From positions 1-64,000 of the forward strand of contig CALGAW010000009.1 in assembly GCA_937959115.1 (NCBI GenBank): 64,000 nucleotides of DNA, read 5' to 3'. A program made the position numbers and the translations under genes. Within the stretch, counting starts at the first letter, position 1; every line of letters starts with the position of its first letter. Below are positions 25,414 to 34,474 of this stretch, one piece after another. Source of the stretch: an uncultured Saprospiraceae bacterium (GTDB lineage: Bacteria > Bacteroidota > Bacteroidia > Chitinophagales > Saprospiraceae). The notes beneath the pieces were generated by a model. The model ran no database searches and had not been told where the DNA came from. It worked only from the letters and a program-made list of their open reading frames with translations.

Positions 25414-27066
25414 TCAGTCAACTTGATCATAATTGGAAATTAGCCAGTATTGTGTTGAATCTGAGCTGGTTAGCGTATTGAATTTTATTTGTTTGGAAAA
25501 CTTAATTTCCTTTCCTTGGTTATTCCATTCTTTAGTCCACCTTTGATACCAGTAATCTCCCATAATATAAAGTTGGTGATTATTGCTTTTTAGATAGGTT
25601 GCTTGGGCATCCTCTAGCATATTTTCATGAGACACCTCCTTGAACTGTTGAGATAGATAGAACGGCACACCAGGCATCTGTTTTACGCCCTCACCTAGTA
25701 TAATCTCTGTGTCCACAGACCAATCACGCAATTCATAAGCGATCTGCTTACCAGTCGACAGTCGAGGGCTAATCGCAGGCCCCAATAAACTCCAAACGAG
25801 CCCAGAGAAAATCATCCCATACAATACCATCGCAGGAACACCGAATTTCAGCCGACCAGAAAATAGCCCAACCGTTCCCATCAAGGCCAACGGCCAGCCC
25901 AAAACAGCAATCACTACCCCTCGCATCAATCCAGCACGTCCGCCAAACTGATGACCAGCAACCACCACTCCAGCCACTAGGAAAAAGGAAATTAGCAACG
26001 TAAAAACCGCTCCTGTCTTTACCCAATTGTCTTGCTGTGCTTCAGAGTAAGAAGCCATTGCCGCCTTTGCACTCAATAGGGCGACACAAGGCATTGCAGC
26101 TATACTGTAAGACGGTAGTTTACTTGACATAAATTCAAAAAAGAACCAGCCAAAGATAAGCCAACCCATAAAAAATAAGGCTTCAGTACTTCGCTCCTTG
26201 ACTTGCTTAAAAAGTAGGAACAAGCCTTTAGGCATAAAAGCCAGCCAAGGCAAAAACGCAACCAGATAAACGGCCAAGTGATAGCCAGGTGGACCCGTTT
26301 GTCCAAACACATGTCCCTCACCCGTAAAGCGCTTAAGAATATACCAATCTAGCAGAAAGTTAACGGTTGCCCCTTGATCACGTTGCCAAGAAAAATACCC
26401 CCAAGCCAACAATGGAATAAGCGCAAGTGGTAAGGCTATCCAAGGATGCATTCTGATCAACGGCATCCGATCTTTGGAAAACAGGAATAAAAATCCCCAA
26501 GTACCACAAACCAATACAATAATGGGTGGACCTTTGATTAAAATACCTAGGGCGACACAGCCCCAAACAAGTAGATTCCACTTCAGCTCAGGCGTTTTCA
26601 AGTATTGATAAAAGGCCAACATCGCAACAGTAGACACAAGCAGTAAACTATTGTCTGTCATACCAATTTTAGCAAGGTTTGGCACTAGAAAGGAACTTGC
26701 TAAAAACAAAACACTGAGTGTTGCAATAGATGGATCGAATAGTCTGCGCGTAAAGCGATACATTAGGAAAAGTAACAGCAGATAGGCTAGGGCGCTTGGA
26801 AGACGAGTAGCGAACTCATTGACACCAAATACCTTATAGCTCATGAGGATTGTCCAGAAGTGGAGGGGCGGTTTTCTATGATACTCACACCAAGTAAAGT
26901 TTGGGTTGACCCAATCTCCCGTGGCTGACATCTGGTAGCTGATTCCAGCGTAAGCGGCTTCATCCTCTTCCCATAATGCCATTGTAGCAGCACCTGTAAA
27001 TAGGTTGAACAGGATAATAGCAAAAAATCCATACCACCACAATCTATGTTTGAAAATCGCATCCAT
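25414..27066 (-). CDS. ArnT-like glycosyltransferase (family 39/83 type)
   Basis: 550 residues with about 11-12 membrane helices. The first periplasmic loop holds WEEDEAAYAGISYQMSATGD and YHRKPPLHFW, the acidic catalytic loop and HRKPPL signature of ArnT/PMT-type enzymes. These transfer sugars from undecaprenyl- or dolichyl-phosphate donors to lipids or proteins on the periplasmic face. A soluble domain of about 100 residues ends the protein. The acceptor is unknown; lipid A modification or protein glycosylation are both possible. Monocistronic. TAACTTTG on the minus strand at 27074-27081 could be a -7 element giving an almost leaderless transcript. Confidence 0.88.
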   Translation of the reverse strand: MDAIFKHRLWWYGFFAIILFNLFTGAATMALWEEDEAAYAGISYQMSATGDWVNPNFTWCEYHRKPPLHFWTILMSYKVFGVNEFATRLPSALAYLLLLFLMYRFTRRLFDPSIATLSVLFLASSFLVPNLAKIGMTDNSLLLVSTVAMLAFYQYLKTPELKWNLLVWGCVALGILIKGPPIIVLVCGTWGFLFLFSKDRMPLIRMHPWIALPLALIPLLAWGYFSWQRDQGATVNFLLDWYILKRFTGEGHVFGQTGPPGYHLAVYLVAFLPWLAFMPKGLFLLFKQVKERSTEALFFMGWLIFGWFFFEFMSSKLPSYSIAAMPCVALLSAKAAMASYSEAQQDNWVKTGAVFTLLISFFLVAGVVVAGHQFGGRAGLMRGVVIAVLGWPLALMGTVGLFSGRLKFGVPAMVLYGMIFSGLVWSLLGPAISPRLSTGKQIAYELRDWSVDTEIILGEGVKQMPGVPFYLSQQFKEVSHENMLEDAQATYLKSNNHQLYIMGDYWYQRWTKEWNNQGKEIKFSKQIKFNTLTSSDSTQYWLISNYDQVD

Positions 27067-27210
27067 GATGGCGCAAAGTTAACCAGAATTAGGATAAAAT
27101 CTGGATCTAATTCGTAATATTCCTAGTTATCTAAATAGCGCATGTATTTGTTTCTTTCAACTGATGAGAACACTAGGAAATTTGCTTAACGGATGATTTA
27201 AATCCCTCAT

Positions 27211-27247
27211 AAAATAAAAAAAGCTTAACCAACGTTATGGTCAAGCC
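27211..27247 (-). terminator. Rho-independent terminator on the minus strand
   Basis: On the minus strand the stem GCTTGACC / GGTTAAGC (one G-U pair), with an eight-base loop, is followed by TTTTTTTATTTT. On the plus strand the following T-run is weaker (CCTTTTAT). It stops transcription running from the slyD upstream region towards the GT39 gene. Confidence 0.75.
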
Positions 27248-27505
27248 TTTTATCAAACCAAATGAAACCCATATACTTCTTGAATTCGAAAATCTACCCA
27301 CGTAAAGTAAATTTTCAGAATGTTAATTTCTCTAATAGTTACAATTCTAAGTCGTTTGTATTTTAAATTTGGTTGCGTTAAGATTTTAATTTTTTATTAA
27401 TATATTTTAAGAAGTCATTATTTGTTAATTGTCTGTTTAGAAGAGAATTCATGAGTTCTCCCTGCAAAAAAAACCATTTCAATCGCCTTTTTAAACAAAA
27501 AAAAC

Positions 27506-27513
27506 TACCTTTG
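27506..27513 (+). promoter_or_regulatory. -7 promoter element for slyD
   Basis: TACCTTTG, an exact TAnnTTTG, 22 bases before the slyD ATG at 27536. No convincing -33 TTTG is seen. Confidence 0.55.
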
Positions 27514-27535
27514 GCGCTCTTAAAAATATATCATC

Positions 27536-28042
27536 ATGAAAGCTGCAGCGAACAAAATCGTTTCTTTACTCTATACACTCAAAGAAAATAATGAACAAGG
27601 ACCAGTTATACAGGTCACTCCAGAAGACAAACCCCTAGTGTTTATTTTTGGTGTAGGACAACTTCTTCCTGAATTTGAGCGGAACATTAATGGCCTTGGT
27701 AAAGGAGAAAAATATGCGTTCAGTCTTAAATCTTCAGATGGGTACGGTGAAAAAGATCCTGAAGCAATCGTAGACGTCGACAAAAACATTTTTGTAATTG
27801 ACGGCAAACTAGCAGAAGACATCCTAATCGTTGGTAAATCAATCGGAATGCGCAACGATCAAGGACAACCAATGACCGCTGTAGTTCTTGAAATCAAAGA
27901 AGATACGGTGAAGCTAGATTTCAATCACCCAATGGCAGGCAAAGACCTACATTTCAGTGGAGAAATCCTTGATGTAAGAGACGCTACTCCAGAGGAATTA
28001 GATCATGGACATGTGCACGGCCCAGGCGGTCATCAGCATTAA
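27536..28042 (+). CDS. slyD: FKBP-type peptidyl-prolyl isomerase, SlyD type
   Basis: 168 residues. The FKBP core is split by an insert-in-flap domain, as in SlyD: KIVSLLYTLKENNEQGPVIQ at the start, GVGQLLPEFERNINGLGKGE in the FKBP part, the flap insert (about 75-125), then LDFNHPMAGKDLHFSGEIL, which is the SlyD signature. The C-terminus HGHVHGPGGHQH is a short histidine-rich metal-binding tail. It catalyses prolyl cis-trans isomerisation and acts as a cytoplasmic chaperone; relatives bind nickel for hydrogenase or urease maturation, but no such genes are nearby. The stop codon overlaps the left flank of a structured repeat-like element. Confidence 0.95.
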   Translation: MKAAANKIVSLLYTLKENNEQGPVIQVTPEDKPLVFIFGVGQLLPEFERNINGLGKGEKYAFSLKSSDGYGEKDPEAIVDVDKNIFVIDGKLAEDILIVGKSIGMRNDQGQPMTAVVLEIKEDTVKLDFNHPMAGKDLHFSGEILDVRDATPEELDHGHVHGPGGHQH

Positions 28043-28304
28043 CCCGCATTTTGCAATAGAAACATCATTATGAGCTGAAAAGACCGATGTTACTCGGACC
28101 CTTCAAAACTGGGGATTCGTGTATTTTCGTCTTTTTCACGTAGGTTACAAGAACGTCCAGCAATTTTGATGAAGACGCATTGACTCGAACACCGTAACGA
28201 TGGCTACGCTTGCGAGTCAAAATTACTGTGGAGTACTTTTGGATCGATATGTCCCGAATATTAGGTTTTCAACTCCTAACGATATTCCTATTGCGCGGGA
28301 TTAA
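28038..28304. repeat. Structured ~260-bp intergenic element with terminal inverted repeats
   Basis: The ends pair: CCCGC (28043-28047) plus GCAATAG (28053-28059) against CTATTGCGCGGG (28288-28299), 12 pairs with a five-base bulge. Identical ATTAA flanks (28038-28042 and 28300-28304) look like a target duplication. Inside are further hairpins: AACATC/GATGTT (28061-28091), TTGACTCG/CGAGTCAA (centred near 28195) and TTAGG/CCTAA (28261-28279). No coding frame. It could be a MITE-like element or a structured RNA. Confidence 0.5.
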
Positions 28305-28307
28305 CAA

Positions 28308-28844
28308 TTACTTAGAAGATTCCCCTTTAAACTGTTGACTCTTCAACTTAAACAGAACATTGAAGGTAGTTAGCGAACCGTAAATCCTTGTTAGGTATTG
28401 CTGAAGGTTTATTTTTTCTTCACCACTAAGGCTTTTACTGCTATTGATCCGTTGTTCCATGACTCGTAATCGGTCTCGAGTCATTACTATTTTATGGAAG
28501 AACGTTTCCATTGGGATTTCTTTAGACTTTAGATCTGGATCTTGCGGTTTTAAGATCATTTTCCCACCTTTCCAGTTATCACCAAGCGGCACAACTTCTG
28601 TAACATCTGACCACTTTTTAAGTATAGAAATCAATGATTTCTCTGCTTCAGAAAAGGAAATGCTTTCCTCTGCATCTACTTTTTCGATGATCTCCCAATC
28701 TGTATATTCTTTTCCAACATCCTTTACTCCATAAAGCATAAAGCATACAGCATAAGAATTATAGTTTAACTTTAGCACACAGCCGTCGCCGTATGCGGGA
28801 TGTTTTACACGAGAGCCAGGTCCTAATAGTTCGGATATGTCCAT
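28308..28844 (-). CDS. Conserved Bacteroidota hypothetical protein with SH3/Tudor-like N-terminus
   Basis: 178 residues. The first 50 residues (GSRVKHPAYGDGCVLKLNYN, then VCFMLYGVKDVGKEYTDWEI) have the look of a small SH3/KOW/CarD-type barrel, as in helicase C-terminal tails that start GxxVxHxxYGxG. The remainder is helical: an acidic middle and a coiled-coil-like end (TRDRLRVMEQRINSSKSLSG). I recognise it as a conserved unknown of this phylum. A nucleic-acid or RNA-polymerase contact is a guess from the barrel. Minus-strand TACTTTTG at 28869-28876 is a plausible -7 element. Confidence 0.65.
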   Translation of the reverse strand: MDISELLGPGSRVKHPAYGDGCVLKLNYNSYAVCFMLYGVKDVGKEYTDWEIIEKVDAEESISFSEAEKSLISILKKWSDVTEVVPLGDNWKGGKMILKPQDPDLKSKEIPMETFFHKIVMTRDRLRVMEQRINSSKSLSGEEKINLQQYLTRIYGSLTTFNVLFKLKSQQFKGESSK

Positions 28845-28868
28845 AGTTGTTGTTTTAGATTCTGCTTA

Positions 28869-28876
28869 CAAAAGTA
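28869..28876 (-). promoter_or_regulatory. -7 promoter element for the SH3-like hypothetical gene
   Basis: The minus strand reads TACTTTTG (TAnnTTTG), 25 bases before the ATG at 28844. No -33 match was found. Confidence 0.45.
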
Positions 28877-28997
28877 ATATTCTATTTTACATCATGTAAC
28901 GAATTTTTAAATTTTCTGTTTTGATTTGACTGATATTTTTTTGATAATTCTTGAAATTTAGCGATAAAATTCTATCTGAAGAGTAGGATTAGATTGG

Positions 28998-30374
28998 TTA
29001 GTCAAAGATTCTCCCTGGATTTAAAATTCCATTCGGATCAAGTACTGACTTAAATCGTCGCATGACCTCTATTTCAGCTGGTGTGCGGCACAATGACAAA
29101 TAGCTTTTCTTGTCAATCCCAATCCCATGCTCCGCACTAACAGAACCACCTAATGACTGAATTGGCCCATAAACAATAGCATTGACCTGATCGGCCAATT
29201 CCGTGCTGTTATTGGATTTTCCAATGATTAGATGCACATTTCCATCTGCTAAATGACTAAATCGGTATACCACTTCTACCTCTGGCAATAGGTTTAATGC
29301 TTTAGTGATCGCCTCCAGTGTTTCTTCAATGACAGGAACGGGCAAACTAATGTCGAAGTGCTGGTCGTTGTTCGCTTGTGCTGACAACACCCGAACATCC
29401 TCTCGAATATGCCAAAACCAAGTTAAATCGGCTTCAGAATGTGCAATTGCAGCATCCTCAATTCCTTCTTTTTCTAATAGTTGCGCTAGTGTATCCTCTA
29501 GTAAAGTACGATCCGCTTCAGCGTCATTTCCCATTGCCTCAACTAGCACATAATACTTGTAATCAGTAGAAATCGGTGCTTTCATAGCTGCAGGCGGCGT
29601 TGTCATTGTTTTAAAGGTATCTCCCCATACCAATTCAAAGCCACTTAGTTTTCCAGCAAACGACTTGTCTAATTGTTTTAAAAGAGCCACTACTTGCTCA
29701 AACGAGTCGACCCCAATCCACGCACTAACTCGACTGGTTGGACGCTCTACTAAGCGGAAAACAGCCTTTGTGATCACACCAAGCGTGCCTTCCGAGCCAA
29801 TAAAGAGTTGTTTTAGGTCATAACCTGAATTGTCTTTGATCACTTTCTTCAGATTACTGAGAATTGTACCATCTGCAAGAACCACTTCCAAGCCAAGCAC
29901 TAGATTTCTTGTCATTCCATACTTGATAACGCGCAATCCACCAGCATTTGTAGCGAGAATACCACCAATTTGAGCAGAGCCCTTTGCTCCAAAATTCAAA
30001 GGAAACAGCAAGTCCTGCTCTGCAGTTTGTTCAATGGCTTGTTGTAGGATAACACCCGCCTCAGTAGTAATCGTCCGGCTACTTGGATCAATTTCTAGGA
30101 TATGGTTCATGCGTTCCAGCGACATCGTGATCTGTGAGCTCGTGGACTGTGTTGCTCCTACGAGATTAGTGAGTCCTCCATGCAGAATGACAGGTTGTTT
30201 GTGTTCGTTGCAAATTTTAAGGATGGCTGCGACCTGTTCAGTGGTTTCTGGCAGCAATAACGCTTTTGTTTGAAGCCCTTTATCCATTTTCCAGATGTGC
30301 GTGTATCGATCATTTAATTGATCTCCTGTTAAGATTTGGCTATCTGCTAGTATGTTTTTGAGTGCACTGATCAA
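28998..30374 (-). CDS. FAD-linked oxidase, D-2-hydroxyacid/D-lactate dehydrogenase type (GlcD-like)
   Basis: 458 residues. The N-terminal PCMH-type FAD-binding domain has PVILHGGLTNLVGATQ, NFGAKGSAQIGGILATNAGG and LFIGSEGTLGVITKAVFRL. The C-terminal cap ends with HLADGNVHLIIGK, GGSVSAEHGIGIDKKSYL and LDPNGILNPGRIF, the signatures of the D-lactate / glycolate / D-2-hydroxyglutarate dehydrogenase family. It oxidises a D-2-hydroxy acid, passing electrons from FAD to a carrier; substrate not decidable. No iron-sulfur partner gene is adjacent. The start is TTG at 30374, since no ATG is available before the conserved N-terminus. Confidence 0.9.
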   Translation of the reverse strand: MISALKNILADSQILTGDQLNDRYTHIWKMDKGLQTKALLLPETTEQVAAILKICNEHKQPVILHGGLTNLVGATQSTSSQITMSLERMNHILEIDPSSRTITTEAGVILQQAIEQTAEQDLLFPLNFGAKGSAQIGGILATNAGGLRVIKYGMTRNLVLGLEVVLADGTILSNLKKVIKDNSGYDLKQLFIGSEGTLGVITKAVFRLVERPTSRVSAWIGVDSFEQVVALLKQLDKSFAGKLSGFELVWGDTFKTMTTPPAAMKAPISTDYKYYVLVEAMGNDAEADRTLLEDTLAQLLEKEGIEDAAIAHSEADLTWFWHIREDVRVLSAQANNDQHFDISLPVPVIEETLEAITKALNLLPEVEVVYRFSHLADGNVHLIIGKSNNSTELADQVNAIVYGPIQSLGGSVSAEHGIGIDKKSYLSLCRTPAEIEVMRRFKSVLDPNGILNPGRIFD

Positions 30375-30523
30375 CTGCGTTGCTGTTTTTAAACGAAAGA
30401 AATTTTTTAACTATTGCTTGATTAATGTGTTTGAACAAGTTAAGAATTATCTTTAAATAGATAAAAAAAGTGTTTGTGCTTAATTTTCCATTATTAATTA
30501 TCTTCACGGTTCAAAACGATTCC

Positions 30524-31747
30524 ATGAGATTAATCATCCTCCTTCTGTTTCCATTTCTTGCTATTGCACAACAAGATCGTATCATCGCTGGTCCATTCCA
30601 AGGACATTCTACGAATGAATTTGCAAGATATTGGGTAATGTTAGAAGATTATTCTAATGGAAATCAACGTATTCCTGATGCTTTAAGCAGTTACATCCTT
30701 GCTGAAAAAGAGAAACTAGGGTTTAAGCATCATCAAATCATCAAAGAAGAATCTGTTCGGTTTGGCAAGCAATATACCTTGAAAATTAGTCTGGAAGACC
30801 CAGTCGGAAAGGAAAAAGATGGATCAAAAGATCTTCATTTTTTGGTAGGTTCCTGCTATTATCCGCACAAGGAAAAAACAGCCAACAAACGAAATGTCAT
30901 TTTTAACAGCATGAAGGAAAAATCAGGAGAATTCATGATTTGGATGGGAGATAATACTTACTATCAGTTTGGAGAATGGGAAAATGATCAAGCAATGTTC
31001 AATAAATGGCGTCATTCGCGTATTACAGAGCCTGTCAATTCCTTCCTGAAATCTACTCAGCATTATGCAATATGGGATGACCACGATTTCGGGCCAAACG
31101 ATTCGCACGGTGATTTCAAGCGGAAAAGTAATGCCTTAGCCATGTTTAAAGCAATGTGGCCCAATCCTTCCTTCGGTAATGACCAAGCGAAAGGCGTTTT
31201 TACGAAATTTACCAAAGGAGATGCCGAGTTCTTCTTATTGGACGGGCGTTACAATTCCATTGCCAATCTGCAAATGTTTGGGCCAGAGCAAATCGCTTGG
31301 TTGAAAGCTGGGTTACTGGAATCAAAAGCCAACTTTAAGTTTATCATAACCGGCACACAACTCTTACCTAACAACGCTTTTGGAGAAGATTGGCTCAGTT
31401 GTCCAGATGAACGTACTGACTTTCTTAATTTTTTAGAACAATCAAACATCCCTGGAGTCATCCTATTTTCTGGTGATCGTCATTATACAGAACTCAATAA
31501 AATGGATCGCGCAAACTCTTACCCGCTCTACGAATATAGCTGTTCTCCGTTGACAAGTTATCTCTACTTGGCTAAAAAATGGAATAGCAAAGTCCTTCAG
31601 AAAAAAACCTTTGTCCGCACCCATAATTTTGGAGAAATTAAGCTATCTGGCGAAGGGGGAAATCGAAAATGCACCATCAATACATATAATAGGAAAGGGC
31701 AATTGATCTGGACACAGGATCTGTTTTTAAATACATTGTCGCACTAG
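30524..31747 (+). CDS. PhoD-like alkaline phosphatase (metallophosphoesterase)
   Basis: 407 residues from ATG 30524, which gives a clean signal peptide (LIILLLFPFLAIAQQ); an in-frame GTG at 30470 is less likely. PhoD-type metal and active-site motifs are intact: LVGSCYY, IWMGDNTYY, AIWDDHDFGPND, FFLLDGRYN, ITGTQLL and FSGDRHYTEL. A phosphodiesterase/phosphomonoesterase in the periplasm or exported is expected, using calcium and iron in known PhoD. A paralogue with most of these residues changed lies at 51716-52978. Standalone gene. Confidence 0.88.
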   Translation: MRLIILLLFPFLAIAQQDRIIAGPFQGHSTNEFARYWVMLEDYSNGNQRIPDALSSYILAEKEKLGFKHHQIIKEESVRFGKQYTLKISLEDPVGKEKDGSKDLHFLVGSCYYPHKEKTANKRNVIFNSMKEKSGEFMIWMGDNTYYQFGEWENDQAMFNKWRHSRITEPVNSFLKSTQHYAIWDDHDFGPNDSHGDFKRKSNALAMFKAMWPNPSFGNDQAKGVFTKFTKGDAEFFLLDGRYNSIANLQMFGPEQIAWLKAGLLESKANFKFIITGTQLLPNNAFGEDWLSCPDERTDFLNFLEQSNIPGVILFSGDRHYTELNKMDRANSYPLYEYSCSPLTSYLYLAKKWNSKVLQKKTFVRTHNFGEIKLSGEGGNRKCTINTYNRKGQLIWTQDLFLNTLSH

Positions 31748-31846
31748 GACTCCTAACCAATAAAATCGATCATTTGTGCATAACTTAACGACCAAATTAC
31801 ATGAGGTTGTTGGATAACTTACTATTTTTATAGAAACAATGCTAAA

Positions 31847-32293
31847 ATGAAGACAACTGAGCCACCAATCATACTAACAGAATATTATGATGCGCCTATT
31901 GCTCGACTCTGGAATTCACTCACTGTGCTAGAAGAAATGCAGCAATGGTATTTCAAAGAAATTGAGCAATTTAAACCCATTGAAGGTTTTGCTACACAAT
32001 TTACCTTCGGCACAGAAGGAAAACTGTTTACGACCAATTGGAAAATCACACAACTCATTCCAAATGAGCTAATCCGATACACTTGGAATTATGTGCATTA
32101 TAAAGGGGACTCCGAAGTTTGTTTTACGCTATCCGAGGAAGAAGGGAAAACCAAACTACTGTTTGAAGTAACCATAATCGAGGATTTTCCTTGTGACAAA
32201 CAGGTATTTACTCGAGAAAGTGCTCTTGTTGGATGGAAGTATGTACTAGGAGAAGCATTGCGGAATTACCTAGATGGAGAATTAATTACTTAG
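31847..32293 (+). CDS. SRPBCC/AHSA1-domain protein
   Basis: 148 residues forming a single START-like domain: YYDAPIARLWNSLTVLEEMQ at the start, WKITQLIPNELIRYTWNYV in the middle and GWKYVLGEALRNYLDGE at the end, matching the AHSA1 (Hsp90 activator homologue-like) family. Members bind hydrophobic ligands or act in stress responses; ligand unknown. It overlaps the convergent Lgt-like gene by eight bases at the 3' ends. Confidence 0.85.
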   Translation: MKTTEPPIILTEYYDAPIARLWNSLTVLEEMQQWYFKEIEQFKPIEGFATQFTFGTEGKLFTTNWKITQLIPNELIRYTWNYVHYKGDSEVCFTLSEEEGKTKLLFEVTIIEDFPCDKQVFTRESALVGWKYVLGEALRNYLDGELIT

Positions 32294-33395
32294 ATTCATT
32301 CCGAAACTGGACAAACGAAACATTGTTTTTGCCTACTCTAACCTTTGCAAGATCACTCTTATGTCTTGAAAGACGCAAGAAATCAACGATTCTACGAACA
32401 AGGCCGCTAGGCAACTGACCACCGCTCACCGACAAGCCATAATGATGAATCGTACCATCCGAATCCTCTGAACAAGTCAGGTGTAATCCCTTGGATGTTG
32501 TAAACACAGCCATTTGTTCCTTAGTGCCCCGCCACCTATTCAATGATTCTAGGACTTCCCGCTTGTGCTTTGGGAGTAACACTGCAGCATTTTTGCCCAA
32601 ACTCAGTAATCTCCAAATGTGTACCGCGATCATTAAAACACCATAAATCAATAAGGTTAGAATCAACAGCCATCCAGAAAACAGAAAAACACCTGAACGT
32701 CCGAGCAGATTCAAGCCGACCAGCAAACAGAACCCTGTCCATTGCGCTTCTGAAAAATTAAATAGGTAAGGGCGATCCGCATCACCTCTAAACAACTCCA
32801 AGATAAACCGACCAACAGCATAAAGGCACACGTTTAAACAGAAGACTGCACCAGGAGTCGGAGCAGTGATCAAATAAACTGTACACAAAACCGCGAGCAA
32901 AACATTCACACCAAAAGCCACCAACTGTAATGGGAATAGCGGAATACCTACCAAATACTTTGGGAAACCGTGGTCCGCATGTGCCTTAGAATAACAAACT
33001 CCCTTGGAATGCATTGCACCATGACAGCAGCCAACATTGTAACAGCCAATACGACCAAAGGCAAGATTTATGGTAATCCCAATGCACATCAAATCAAGAT
33101 AATGCAACAAATCATTCCCTGAAACAAAAATAGAAATAGAGAGAAAAATTAAGATGATTAGGTAATATTGATAAAACACTAGATTCTCCTTGCCAGTAAA
33201 GATTTTTTTAATAATTGCAACTACAAAAATAGCGGAGAACCCCGTCCAACAAAATACAGCAGCAAGCAATGGAGATCTGCCTGTACACCAAGCAAGAAAC
33301 GCGCAGCAAATCATAGCTACGATAAGTCCTGACACCACCCAAAAGTGAAACGCAGGCAACTGTTTATTCAATAGGTTTACATGTAACTGTGGCAT
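32286..33395 (-). CDS. Prolipoprotein diacylglyceryl transferase-like membrane protein
   Basis: 369 residues with about seven membrane helices, then a soluble tail of about 100 residues. Lgt-family landmarks: LAFGRIGCYNVGCCHG, which corresponds to the GRIGNFxNGE region, PLFPLQL, and YAVGRFILELFRGD near the second catalytic region. The Asn/Glu-containing core of true Lgt is replaced by a cysteine-rich GCxxxGCCxG, and the C-terminal extension is unusual, so this is a diverged paralogue rather than the housekeeping enzyme. It lies 12 bases after the beta-propeller gene that follows the large DUF4157 toxin-like gene. Confidence 0.7.
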   Translation of the reverse strand: MPQLHVNLLNKQLPAFHFWVVSGLIVAMICCAFLAWCTGRSPLLAAVFCWTGFSAIFVVAIIKKIFTGKENLVFYQYYLIILIFLSISIFVSGNDLLHYLDLMCIGITINLAFGRIGCYNVGCCHGAMHSKGVCYSKAHADHGFPKYLVGIPLFPLQLVAFGVNVLLAVLCTVYLITAPTPGAVFCLNVCLYAVGRFILELFRGDADRPYLFNFSEAQWTGFCLLVGLNLLGRSGVFLFSGWLLILTLLIYGVLMIAVHIWRLLSLGKNAAVLLPKHKREVLESLNRWRGTKEQMAVFTTSKGLHLTCSEDSDGTIHHYGLSVSGGQLPSGLVRRIVDFLRLSRHKSDLAKVRVGKNNVSFVQFRNESK

Positions 33396-33406
33396 GAGTA
33401 GTTGTT

Positions 33407-34462
33407 TTATTGGTCTAAAGAAATAACCGTAAGAACTCCGTCTAAGTCTCTCGTAACGATTGTGTTATCGTTGGAGCAGGTGAAATCTGCCCACACTTTT
33501 CCTTCTAGGTCGATGGTCTGTTGAATCTCAAAAGTGGTTCTGTTGATAATAGTAAGCTGCGAGTCCGATCTTCCATGCAATATGACAATTGCTTCCTTAT
33601 ACAAGAAATGGGTCGAAAGCATCGAAATATTGTGCTTTTTGTACAAAGCGCTTGTAGCAACTGATTTGACTAATTCGCCAGTAGAAGGATCAATTTCATA
33701 GTAGTTTAAATAACCAGTAATATGAAGCCTGTCCTCCTGAATGCTTAGATTGTCGGCACAATTAACGTCTTCAATCTTGAGTTTCCAAGCAATTTTTCCT
33801 GAAATCGAATGAATTGCTACAAGGTGATGTCCTAGGATATTAAAGATGCAAAGTTCGCCATAGGCAAGCGGACGTCCTACAACTTGTCCTTCCATCCACT
33901 CGTCTTTTAGTTGTTCGAATTTACCGATTTCACTGACGTAGTTGACCCAATTTGTTTGGTTGGTCTGATAGCTAGCACCTGTGATCTGTGTGCCTTCCCA
34001 TTGTAAATATTGTGCACCATTCACACCCATAAAATTGAATAATTCCTGATTAGCGACAGGAATGACGGTCATCTCAAAAGATTCCGTGTTCAATTTCAAG
34101 ACATTGAAGTTCTCCCCATCATCAAAATATAATCCATAAACGAGGTTGCCCTGAACAGTAATGTTGGCATCCAATTGTCCGCCTGACTTATGAAACAGGG
34201 TATTCCCGTCTTTTTTATTGATGATCGAAAAACTGTTTTCTCCTAGGACGATTAGTCGGTTTTCACCTAGGAGCTTTACGGCGGGAAGATCTGCTCCAAT
34301 CGGTTGTTTTTCATTGATTTCGGTTGACCAAATCAATTCATTTTCTGAAATAGTGCTACATACTAGATTGCTCTGCTCCCAAATAAAGAAGAGATGGTGG
34401 TCATCGCAAGCAGGAATACCGACTACATTTTCTATAAAATATTTTTCAGTTAACATGATCAT
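33407..34462 (-). CDS. PQQ-like beta-propeller protein next to the toxin-like gene
   Basis: 351 residues from ATG 34462, 13 bases after the stop of the 1620-residue gene; TTG 34465 and ATG 34456 are alternatives. Repeating units such as ISGKIAWKLKIEDV, LVYGLYFDDGENF and IVTRDLDGVLTVIS fit a PQQ/WD-type propeller. No signal peptide, so cytoplasmic. The close coupling to a polymorphic-toxin-like gene makes an immunity or chaperone role plausible, but propellers are general binding scaffolds. Confidence 0.6.
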   Translation of the reverse strand: MIMLTEKYFIENVVGIPACDDHHLFFIWEQSNLVCSTISENELIWSTEINEKQPIGADLPAVKLLGENRLIVLGENSFSIINKKDGNTLFHKSGGQLDANITVQGNLVYGLYFDDGENFNVLKLNTESFEMTVIPVANQELFNFMGVNGAQYLQWEGTQITGASYQTNQTNWVNYVSEIGKFEQLKDEWMEGQVVGRPLAYGELCIFNILGHHLVAIHSISGKIAWKLKIEDVNCADNLSIQEDRLHITGYLNYYEIDPSTGELVKSVATSALYKKHNISMLSTHFLYKEAIVILHGRSDSQLTIINRTTFEIQQTIDLEGKVWADFTCSNDNTIVTRDLDGVLTVISLDQ

Positions 34463-34474
34463 CAAATTTATATA

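Larger units (their letters stand above)
27067..27535. other. 469-bp intergenic region with an orphan terminator
   Basis: Lies upstream of both flanking genes. It contains a minus-strand terminator (27211-27247) that no annotated minus-strand gene explains, and the slyD promoter element (27506-27513). A 24-codon minus-strand frame begins with ATG at about 27452 (MNSLLNRQLTNNDFLKYINK). Either a small RNA or a micro-protein transcript ending at the terminator is possible. The rest is AT-rich without features. Confidence 0.45.
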
